From the NCBI RefSeq assembly GCF_001306915.1, contig NZ_LJTC01000005.1, positions 124,001-188,000 of the forward strand: DNA of 64,000 nucleotides, given 5' to 3'. Of this stretch, positions 27,093 to 34,754 are shown piece after piece. The notes beneath the pieces are model-generated. The model was not told the DNA's origin, did no database searches, and saw nothing but the letters and a program-made list of their open reading frames with translations. The stretch's first letter is position 1, and each line of letters begins with the position of its first letter. The DNA comes from Pseudoalteromonas lipolytica. Lineage in GTDB: Bacteria; Pseudomonadota; Gammaproteobacteria; Enterobacterales; Alteromonadaceae. Position numbers and translations under genes: made by a program.

Positions 27093-27124
27093 ACTATAAA
27101 CCTTGGAGTACACCCCAAGGTCAA
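27093..27124 (-). promoter_or_regulatory. ZntR/MerR-type promoter with operator dyad
   Basis: Read on the minus strand: -35 TTGACC (27119-27124), a 20-bp spacer, -10 TATAGT (27093-27098). A dyad CCTTGGGGT-GT-ACTCCAAGG (27101-27120, one mismatch) sits between them. The over-long spacer is the hallmark of MerR-regulated promoters, which the metal-bound regulator untwists. It points at zntR and the permease, so the pair is predicted to be zinc-induced and autoregulated. Confidence 0.9.
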
Positions 27125-27149
27125 GCAATAAATTAAAAAAGGAAAGCAC

Positions 27150-28094
27150 ATGAATATTACTGTCCTTGATACAGCGACATTAGCCAACACGTCGTTAGAT
27201 GCCTTAGCGCAATTAGGTAAATTAACCTGTTACGATTTAACTGCTCAAGAACAGGTTGTTGAGCGCTGCCAAGATGCCGATATCGTTATCAGTAATAAAG
27301 TGGTGATTGATCAGCACGCCATGAGCAAATTACCTAATTTAAAATTAATATGTGTTGCAGCGACTGGGACTAACAACATTGATTTAATAGCAGCCAAAGA
27401 GCATAGCATTGCGGTGACCAATGTCGCGGGCTATTCAACACCGAGCGTGGTGCAGCACACCTTTACTCTCATCACTAACTTACTGGGCAATACTCACAGA
27501 TATATTAATGATTGCCAGCAAGGCTTATGGCAGCAAAGTCCTATGTTTTGCCGTTTAGATTACAGCTTTAAAGAAATTGCCGGCAAAACATTGGCAATTA
27601 TTGGTTACGGTTCACTAGGTAAAGCCGTTGCCGATGTAGCGCGTGCTTTTGGTGCTAATGTCATCATCAGTGAACGAAAAGGCCATGCACCTCGTGAAGG
27701 TCGTGTTAGTTTTAATGATGCCCTAACCATAGCGGATATTATTAGTGTTCACTGCCCGCTTACTGATGAAACACGCAACCAAATCGCCGCGACAGAATTA
27801 AGCATGATGAAACCGTCAGCTATCATTATTAATACTGCTCGTGGTGGGATTATCAATGAAGCCGATTTAGCTGACGCATTAGCTAATAATGTTATTGCCG
27901 GAGCTGGTGTTGATGTACTCAGTAAAGAACCTGCAGAGCAATCAAATCCGCTGGCACAGTATAAAGGCGCAAACTTATTACTTACTCCGCATATTGCTTG
28001 GGCCAGCCAAGAATCTATCGTGCGTTTAGTTAACGAAATTGCTTTGAATATCCAAGCATTTAATCAAGGCGAGATGCGTAACAGGTTGGTCTAA
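27150..28094 (+). CDS. D-2-hydroxyacid dehydrogenase
   Basis: 314 residues, NAD(P)-dependent 2-hydroxyacid dehydrogenase, probably acting on glyoxylate/hydroxypyruvate-type substrates. The nucleotide-binding motif is IIGYGSLGKAVADVARAFGA (GxGxxG). The catalytic set is Arg in INTARGGIINEADL, Glu in VLSKEPAEQ, and His in LLTPHIAWAS. ISVHCPLTDETRN is a further family pattern. An AAAGGAAAG site precedes the ATG. The gene diverges from zntR across the metal-responsive promoter, only 26 bp from the -35, so the regulator may also affect it; that is inference. Confidence 0.94.
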   Translation: MNITVLDTATLANTSLDALAQLGKLTCYDLTAQEQVVERCQDADIVISNKVVIDQHAMSKLPNLKLICVAATGTNNIDLIAAKEHSIAVTNVAGYSTPSVVQHTFTLITNLLGNTHRYINDCQQGLWQQSPMFCRLDYSFKEIAGKTLAIIGYGSLGKAVADVARAFGANVIISERKGHAPREGRVSFNDALTIADIISVHCPLTDETRNQIAATELSMMKPSAIIINTARGGIINEADLADALANNVIAGAGVDVLSKEPAEQSNPLAQYKGANLLLTPHIAWASQESIVRLVNEIALNIQAFNQGEMRNRLV

Positions 28095-28114
28095 ATCGCA
28101 ATTTATTAGTCAAT

Positions 28115-28151
28115 AGAGCTAAGTAGTTAGTAATTTATTACTTGGCTCTTT
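28115..28151 (+). terminator. Terminator-like hairpin after the hydroxyacid dehydrogenase gene
   Basis: AGAGCTAAGTA pairs with TACTTGGCTCT (one G-U pair) across a 13-base loop and is followed by a short T-run. It lies 20 bp after the stop. Confidence 0.7.
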
Positions 28152-28257
28152 ACCTAAAAACAACCTAAGAAACTGATTTAATTTACTTTTATAAGTTTGG
28201 CAAGTAGTTTGCAATTAAGTGAACAACTATAAAACAATTTCTACGGGATAAAATAAC

Positions 28258-28638
28258 ATGAAAAAAGCACTTCTAATTGCCGCGCTAACTGCACCATTTT
28301 TAACTGGTTGTGTCATTGCTGTTTCTGACGGTGAAGCAGACACACATTGGGCTGGTAGCTCATCTAGCTGGCAAAAGCAGCATAAAAATAACCGTGAAGT
28401 GATCTCTAATCTTGCATTAGATACCAGCTATCAAACTGTATTAAACAAACTAAATACTCCTAACTTTACCGAGTTATTAAAGCAGGGTGATGATGTGTAC
28501 CAAGTATTATTCTATGCAACCCATAGTATTCATTCTGATGGCAAGATGACTAAAGACGAATGTACACCACTGGTATTTAAAAATGATAAGTTAATTGGTG
28601 TGGGTGATACGATTTATAAATCACTTAGCAATGGCTAG
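28258..28638 (+). CDS. DUF3192 lipoprotein
   Basis: 126 residues. A lipoprotein signal with the lipobox LTGC (Cys18) is followed by a DUF3192-like domain of about 60 residues: EVISNLALDTSYQTVLNKL, then YQVLFYATHSIHSDGKMTKD and ECTPLVFKNDKLIGVGD. Family function is unknown. It is related in shape to SmpA/OmlA-type outer-membrane lipoproteins (a beta fold after a short helix). It stands alone with a ribosome site GGGAT. A hairpin at the 3' side is shared with the converging diguanylate cyclase gene. Confidence 0.85.
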   Translation: MKKALLIAALTAPFLTGCVIAVSDGEADTHWAGSSSSWQKQHKNNREVISNLALDTSYQTVLNKLNTPNFTELLKQGDDVYQVLFYATHSIHSDGKMTKDECTPLVFKNDKLIGVGDTIYKSLSNG

Positions 28639-28657
28639 CTTGCATATTTAAATTCTG

Positions 28658-28682
28658 TAAGTAGGCAGCTATTGCCTACTTA
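28658..28682. terminator. Hairpin between converging genes
   Basis: A perfect 10-bp stem, TAAGTAGGCA and TGCCTACTTA, with a 5-base loop. It overlaps the stop codon of the minus-strand diguanylate cyclase gene. No strong T-run is present on either strand. Confidence 0.5.
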
Positions 28683-29599
28683 TGTTCACTCATAGCTATC
28701 ATTCTCGATACTATCTGATCACGCCCAGCATCTTTTGCCTGATAAAGACCTAAATCAGCTTCTTCAAGTAATGTTTGCTCTGCATACACCTGGCCATTTT
28801 CCGTGGTCGCAATACCAATACTAATTGTGACATGGTCGGCATTTAGTGACGCTTTATGCGGAATATTTAACTCATTAACGGCATTACGTAATTTGTTTGC
28901 AAACGACATAGCTTCTTTTGCAGAGGTATTTGGAAGTACTGCTGCAAACTCTTCACCGCCATAACGAGCAACAAAGTCACTACCTCGCTCACATGCTCCA
29001 ACTAAGGCATGAGCAATTTGTTTTAAACAATCATCGCCTGCTCGGTGACCATAACAATCGTTGTAACGTTTAAAGTGATCAACATCCATTAATAATACTG
29101 ATAATGGTGTTTGATCACGACGACAACGACGCCACTCTCGCGCTAAGTTTTCATCTAAATAACGTCGGTTTGGGATCTCTGTTAGGCCATCAATTGAGGC
29201 GAGCATTTCAAGCAAGTCATTTTTTTGTTTGATCATTAATTGATTGCGCACACGTGCACGAACGATCGCTGCACTAAAAGGTTTGGTGATGTAATCCATC
29301 GCCCCTAATTCTAACCCTTTAGCTTCATCATCATGGCTAGTATTTGCCGAGATAAAGATTACCGGTAGCATGCTTGTCGTTGCGTTTTCTTTTAATTTGT
29401 TGAGTACCTCATAGCCGTCGATTCCTGGCATTACAATATCCAAGATCAACAGATCCACACTTTGTGTTTTTAGAAACGTCAGTGCTTTTTCGCCACTCTC
29501 AACACAAAAAACATCATAGTCTTGCTGTAATGTTTTTTCTAATACCAAGCGGTTTAACGGATCGTCATCAACAATCAGTACCTTGGCTCTTTTCAACAT
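28676..29599 (-). CDS. Response regulator diguanylate cyclase (REC-GGDEF)
   Basis: 307 residues from the ATG at 29599, chosen for its AAGGAT ribosome site over the ATG at 29629. A receiver domain (about 1-125) starts VLIVDDDPLN; the phosphoacceptor Asp54 is in LLILDIVMP, and Lys is in YITKPF. A GGDEF domain follows (about 140-300) with RYGGEEF at 212-218 and an inhibitory RxxD site (RGSD) five residues earlier. It looks like an active, phosphorylation-controlled c-di-GMP synthase. The 5' end overlaps the hybrid kinase by 32 bp, so that kinase is the probable partner. Confidence 0.95.
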   Translation of the reverse strand: MLKRAKVLIVDDDPLNRLVLEKTLQQDYDVFCVESGEKALTFLKTQSVDLLILDIVMPGIDGYEVLNKLKENATTSMLPVIFISANTSHDDEAKGLELGAMDYITKPFSAAIVRARVRNQLMIKQKNDLLEMLASIDGLTEIPNRRYLDENLAREWRRCRRDQTPLSVLLMDVDHFKRYNDCYGHRAGDDCLKQIAHALVGACERGSDFVARYGGEEFAAVLPNTSAKEAMSFANKLRNAVNELNIPHKASLNADHVTISIGIATTENGQVYAEQTLLEEADLGLYQAKDAGRDQIVSRMIAMSEHK

Positions 29600-32500
29600 C
29601 AGTAGATCCTTGTTCGATGATAAAGGCAATAACCTGTTTTATTTGGCATTGCAACTCATCAATTAATTGTTCGGAAAGTTCACCTTTAGCTTTTAGTGTA
29701 GCCTCGCAATGCTGAGCGCACGCTGACAATCGTTTAAACCCAAGGTTACCAGCCGATCCTTTCACATTATGCACCACGCGGATCAACTCGTCGGTAGTCT
29801 TTAATGTAGAAATTTGTATTAACTGCTCTGCTGCCATAGTCGCAAACTTCGACAACATAGTTAATACTAACTTATTATCATTTCCAAACTGAGATAAGAT
29901 AAAAGCCTTATCAAAAAAAGCTTCTTTTGAGTTTTTAAGCTCACTCATTGCTAAAAACAATTTACTCGCAACAATAGGTTTAGTTAGGTGTTTATTCATT
30001 CCTGCCGCAATTGAATGCTCAATATCTGCAGCCTCACTATGAGCGGTAAGCGCGTATATCGGCATTTGCTCTTTGGTGTATAATTGACGAATAATTCGCG
30101 TCGCTTGGCAACCATCCATCACAGGCATTTGAATATCCATAAAAATTACGTCAGGTTTGATCTCTTTAGCAATTTCTATACCTTTTTTACCATTTAGAGC
30201 ACAAATGACAGTAATATCTATTTGCTCCAAAATACTCTTAATGATGCTCAAATTAAGCGGATTATCATCAACTGCAAGTACTAAAAGTCCAGATAAGTCA
30301 GTACTCGAAGGCAAACAAACTAATTCTCTTTTTGTAGGTCCTGATGCTTTATCTAGCTGTAAGCAAAAACTAAATTTGCTGCCTTTACCTTTTTCACTAT
30401 CAAGTTTTATCTCTCCGCCCATTAAAGCGACTTCATATTTAACAATCGCTAAACCTAAACCGACCCCCTGATGAGAGCGTGTTAAAGACTCATCTCCTTG
30501 CGTAAAAGCATCAAATAACCGCCCTTGATCAGCCTTATTTATACCTATACCTGTATCTTTAACTGTAAAACAAATTAGTTGCTGCTCTAAAGACTCTTCA
30601 ATCAGCTCTAAACACAGAGTTATTGTGCCTTGTTCAGTAAACTTGGCTGCATTTGTCAATAAATTGGCTAATACTTGCTGCAAACAAATTTGGTCACCAA
30701 TTAAGAATTCGTTGATGTTCTCGTCACGGTCAATGATAAAATCAATGCCTTTATTTGTGCATAAGGGAGTGATCAAGCCTCGACTAAAATCAATTAGATC
30801 AGATAAACTCATAGGCGCTTTATTCATTTCCAGTTGAGCACTTTCGGCACGTGCAAAATCAAGCATTCGATTTAAAAGCGTCAGTAAACTATTAGCTGCT
30901 GTTTTTGCCTGCTCTGCATGAGTGCGCTGATGCTCAGTTAGCCCTTGCAATGCAATAACATCAATTAAGCCTAGTACTGCATTGAGTGGTGTGCGTATTT
31001 CATGACTTAGATTAGCAATAAAGCGGCTTTTAGCGAGCGTTGCCCGCTCTGCATCATCTTTTGCTTGCACTAAATCCGTCACATCCTGTACATGAACAAC
31101 ATAATAATCTGGTGTTTGCTCGGCATTCCAAACTAGGGACACACTAATTTGCAGCCAGCGCTGCTGTTCTTGCTGCTCAAGACTAAAGTGATAAACTTTT
31201 TTCTTCTCATGCAGCAGCTCTGTCAGAGTATTTTTCAACGTCTGATAAGACTGCTCAGCAAATAAGTTTGTCAACTCGAGGCCATTAACGTTTTCAATTG
31301 CAAAGATTTTTCGTGCCGCTTTATTTGCTTGCAGCACTTGATCTTCAAGTGATACCAGAAGCACCCCATTCGCTGCGTACTCCATAGCACTGCGCAATTT
31401 CGCTTCGGAGCTTTGTAGTGCATTCAGTGCATTATACTGCTCGGTAATATCACGACCAATCGCCATGGTACCAAGAAATTGCTGGTGCTCGTTGTAAAAT
31501 GGCACAATGCTAAAAAGGTAAGTTTTCTCATAATTTGAAAGACGAGTTTGATACGTTTTTTTGTCTCTTAAAACCTGCTTCTCAAGTTCATTTAACTCGC
31601 CGTTATCATCGCTAATATCACATAATTGCTGGCCTACTAACTTCTCTTGTGGCAAACCAATATAGCCTTCATACGCTTTATTACAGCCTAAAAACGAGCC
31701 ATCAATATTCTTAAAATAAATAAGATCCGGCACGTTATTGAGCATGGTATTTAATAACGCTAAGTGACGTTCTTTCGCATCAATACTACGACGCAATTGT
31801 TTTGACTTTACCTGTACCTGAGAATCAAGCGCTTTATTCGCCTCTTGTAATGATTGGACGAGCTCTTCATTACGGCTAAACACTCGTTTTACACGGCTGA
31901 ACCAAGGCTGCCAATCGACAGGAATACGATAATGAACTAACGCTTGTTTACCTTCATCATGCTGCTCAAGGTAATTCATTAAGTGCGTCATTGGTTTTAC
32001 AAAAATACGTTGACTCAGCCAAAAAACAGCGCTGAACATCATCACTAAAAACACACTCAAAAACGCGAATTCTAAAAAGATGTCGTAGCCAATAGGTTTA
32101 CTCAGGGCCTGCTTTGATTCATAGAAACGAGTGTAAATAGGTAAATTTGTTGCTTCTTGCACTAAATGGCTGTGGTTATTCTTGCGCATATCGACAGCAA
32201 CATTCGGCCAATGTTCGCTAGCACTGATGGCAGTGTTAAGCGCTGTTTTTGAGCTGGCAATAACTTGGTTATCTTGGTTGATAAAAATATACTCACCATA
32301 GTTAGGCGCTATTTTCTTTAACCAGCTAGAAATTGCTTTAAGATCATAAATCAGCACGATGTAATCACGACTATTGGCTGCTCGTTGCTTACCAATTGCA
32401 AAATAAGCATGGCCATTAATTGTCAACACAGAGCTTGAGGAAAGCTTATTACTATTAACTAATTGAGGCCTAAATTTGTTATCTAACACACTGGTCAAGA

Positions 32501-32996
32501 ATTCACTTTTTGACGTACTTCGGCGCTTAATATAAACAAAACCTTGCTCATTAACATAAGCCACGGCTTCTAAAGATTGAACAAGTGACAGGGTAGTATT
32601 AAAAGAGGGGCCAAGGGCGATAACTCGCCGCCATTGATTAATTGCATAAGCGGTTGAGGCAAACTTTCCTTGCCCGACTATCTCCCCCACTCCATCGCCA
32701 ACACTTTGGTAGTAATAGTGATCATATTGATTCACATTGCGTACCCAACTTGGATCAAAGTCATAAGAAAGTGGCTGCTCGTAAAGCTTGAACATGGTGT
32801 CTATAAGGCCATCTGCGGCACTCATCGCATGGCTAAGCTGAGCGGATATATTATTAAACCCGCTTTGCCTGCTTTCTATCGCCCGCTCAAGTTTTAAATT
32901 ATATAGGTGTAAACACAAAAAAAACGCCACTAACAGCGGCACAATAAGTGCCACTGCTAAAGAGCGATAGTAATGCTTTAACGGTAAAAAATTCAC
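29568..32996 (-). CDS. Hybrid sensor histidine kinase (PAS-HisKA-HATPase-REC-HPt)
   Basis: 1142 residues. It has a TM helix (about 14-34), a periplasmic sensor region (to about 310), a second TM helix (about 313-335), then two PAS domains (about 410-650; RDITEQYNALNALQSSEAKL). The kinase core has His665 in LSHEIRTPLNA and ATP-binding VKDTGIGI and GVGLGLAIV. A receiver follows with Asp954 in FMDIQMPVMDG, then an HPt domain with His1076 in VVHNVKGSAGNLG. This is a complete BarA/ArcB-like phosphorelay. It most likely feeds the REC-GGDEF protein encoded by the overlapping downstream gene. Confidence 0.95.
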   Translation of the reverse strand: MNFLPLKHYYRSLAVALIVPLLVAFFLCLHLYNLKLERAIESRQSGFNNISAQLSHAMSAADGLIDTMFKLYEQPLSYDFDPSWVRNVNQYDHYYYQSVGDGVGEIVGQGKFASTAYAINQWRRVIALGPSFNTTLSLVQSLEAVAYVNEQGFVYIKRRSTSKSEFLTSVLDNKFRPQLVNSNKLSSSSVLTINGHAYFAIGKQRAANSRDYIVLIYDLKAISSWLKKIAPNYGEYIFINQDNQVIASSKTALNTAISASEHWPNVAVDMRKNNHSHLVQEATNLPIYTRFYESKQALSKPIGYDIFLEFAFLSVFLVMMFSAVFWLSQRIFVKPMTHLMNYLEQHDEGKQALVHYRIPVDWQPWFSRVKRVFSRNEELVQSLQEANKALDSQVQVKSKQLRRSIDAKERHLALLNTMLNNVPDLIYFKNIDGSFLGCNKAYEGYIGLPQEKLVGQQLCDISDDNGELNELEKQVLRDKKTYQTRLSNYEKTYLFSIVPFYNEHQQFLGTMAIGRDITEQYNALNALQSSEAKLRSAMEYAANGVLLVSLEDQVLQANKAARKIFAIENVNGLELTNLFAEQSYQTLKNTLTELLHEKKKVYHFSLEQQEQQRWLQISVSLVWNAEQTPDYYVVHVQDVTDLVQAKDDAERATLAKSRFIANLSHEIRTPLNAVLGLIDVIALQGLTEHQRTHAEQAKTAANSLLTLLNRMLDFARAESAQLEMNKAPMSLSDLIDFSRGLITPLCTNKGIDFIIDRDENINEFLIGDQICLQQVLANLLTNAAKFTEQGTITLCLELIEESLEQQLICFTVKDTGIGINKADQGRLFDAFTQGDESLTRSHQGVGLGLAIVKYEVALMGGEIKLDSEKGKGSKFSFCLQLDKASGPTKRELVCLPSSTDLSGLLVLAVDDNPLNLSIIKSILEQIDITVICALNGKKGIEIAKEIKPDVIFMDIQMPVMDGCQATRIIRQLYTKEQMPIYALTAHSEAADIEHSIAAGMNKHLTKPIVASKLFLAMSELKNSKEAFFDKAFILSQFGNDNKLVLTMLSKFATMAAEQLIQISTLKTTDELIRVVHNVKGSAGNLGFKRLSACAQHCEATLKAKGELSEQLIDELQCQIKQVIAFIIEQGSTDVEKSQGTDC

Positions 32997-33057
32997 TGGC
33001 TTATAAGTACCTTACCTCGATAAAGCTAGGTTAACGAGGCATAGGAATACTGGCAAG

Positions 33058-34455
33058 TTATAAATTTTCTTCAGCAAAGCTGGCTAAGCGACTACGTACC
33101 ACACCGTTTAAGTTAACGGTGGCACTGCCCTGAAAATCTTTAAAACGTTCAACAATATAAGTTAAGCCTGAGGTGACTGGCGTGAGGTAATTACTATCAA
33201 TTTGCGCTAGGTTACCTGAGCAAATGAGTTTAGTGCCTTCGCCGCAGCGAGTGATAATGGTCTTCAGTTGTGAAGCAGTTAAGTTTTGACTTTCATCCAA
33301 AATGACAACCGCATTTTGAATACTACGACCACGCATAAAGTTTACCGATTTAAACTGTACATTGGCTTTTTCCATAATGTAATTACGGCTCGAAATTGGA
33401 TTTTCGTCCCCTTTATGCAGCACTTCTAACGTATCGGTAATGGCAGCTAACCACGGCGCCATTTTCTCTTCTTCAGTGCCAGGTAAAAAGCCAATTGATT
33501 CAGCAATCTCTGGGGTATTACGCGTAACAATCACTTTATCGTAAATGCCTTTTTCAATAATCATTTCGAGGGCACTAGCAAGAGCAAGTAAGGTTTTACC
33601 ACAGCCAGCGGGGCCAGTTAAAATTACCAATTCAATACTTGGGTCAAGTAGCGCATCAAGTGCCATACCTTGATAGACATTTTTTGGCTTAACGCCCCAC
33701 GCGGTATGACTCATCAAGCGCTCAACACTGATATCTTTTAAAGTAATTTGTTTATCATCGTAGCTTGTTACTCGAGCCGCAAAGTGGTCACTTTCATCTA
33801 AAATATATTCATTGCAGAACACATCGCTAATCGTGCTTTTTGCAACATGATGATAGGTATCTCGGCCTTGCTGCTCTGTTTCACATTCTCCAACCTGTTG
33901 CCAAAAATCACCTTCAATTTTTTTATAGCCGCTTGTAAGCAACGCTATGTCGTCAATTAATTGGTCTGTTCTGTAGTCTTCAACAAATTTAAGCCCTGCC
34001 CCTTTCGCTTTAAGGCGCATATTGATGTCTTTAGTGACAAGCACCACCTTGCTGTCACTGTGCTGTTTTTGCAGATGTACAGCGCAATTGATAATACGAT
34101 GGTCGTTTTCGTTGCCAGGTAAACCCGAAATACTGTCTGCAAATAAATGGTCATTAACAGTAATTAAGCGGCCACGAGATTCTGATTTTGCCTTTTTGTT
34201 ACTAGGGAGCGCGACACCCTGCAACATTTGCTCTGGCGAAGCGTCCTTTAGCACTTCATCTAAACCACGAATAGCAACACGGGCGTCACGGCTAACGTCA
34301 TGTTTCCTATCTTTAATGTGGTCGAGCTCTTCTAATACTGTCATGGGGATAACAACATCATGTTCTTGGAAAGATAAATAAGCGAGGGGTTCGTGGAGTA
34401 ATACATTGGTATCGAGCACATACATTTTACTATCAAGGTTCGAAGCTTTTTCCAT
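33058..34455 (-). CDS. PhoH family protein (PIN + PhoH ATPase)
   Basis: 465 residues. The N-terminal PIN domain (about 10-150) begins MYVLDTNVLLHEPLAYLSF and has TVLEELDHIKD with further acidic residues. The C-terminal PhoH ATPase has Walker A ILTGPAGCGKTLLALA and Walker B NAVVILDESQNLT. This YlaK/PhoH2-type fusion is a predicted RNA helicase/nuclease in relatives. It stands alone, 61 bp from the kinase gene and opposite rapA. Confidence 0.93.
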   Translation of the reverse strand: MEKASNLDSKMYVLDTNVLLHEPLAYLSFQEHDVVIPMTVLEELDHIKDRKHDVSRDARVAIRGLDEVLKDASPEQMLQGVALPSNKKAKSESRGRLITVNDHLFADSISGLPGNENDHRIINCAVHLQKQHSDSKVVLVTKDINMRLKAKGAGLKFVEDYRTDQLIDDIALLTSGYKKIEGDFWQQVGECETEQQGRDTYHHVAKSTISDVFCNEYILDESDHFAARVTSYDDKQITLKDISVERLMSHTAWGVKPKNVYQGMALDALLDPSIELVILTGPAGCGKTLLALASALEMIIEKGIYDKVIVTRNTPEIAESIGFLPGTEEEKMAPWLAAITDTLEVLHKGDENPISSRNYIMEKANVQFKSVNFMRGRSIQNAVVILDESQNLTASQLKTIITRCGEGTKLICSGNLAQIDSNYLTPVTSGLTYIVERFKDFQGSATVNLNGVVRSRLASFAEENL

Positions 34456-34754
34456 AGCACTTTCCTTACGTTTTATGATTTTTATGCTATACCCAATAAA
34501 CTAAACAAGCGGCGGATGAAGCTATAGTTTATTCGTCAGGTATATACTCAGTTTAGTCTATTTACGACAAAAGTCCTTTTTATGACAAACAAATATACAA
34601 TTATTTAACTGGTTAAAATAAATACAATTTTTACCATTGATAATGGCTTAAAAAGGTTGACTAAATTTAATTGTGTGCGGCGAGTTTACTGCCTTGAAGT
34701 AGCATGGCGTTACAGGTAACATAGCCGCCTTTTTTCTTCATAGACGAGACATAC

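Noticed and set aside
27056..27190. Longer N-terminus for the ZntR-type regulator
   Set aside because: The extra codons would run back through the promoter and operator. MerR proteins of this type begin at the helix-turn-helix.
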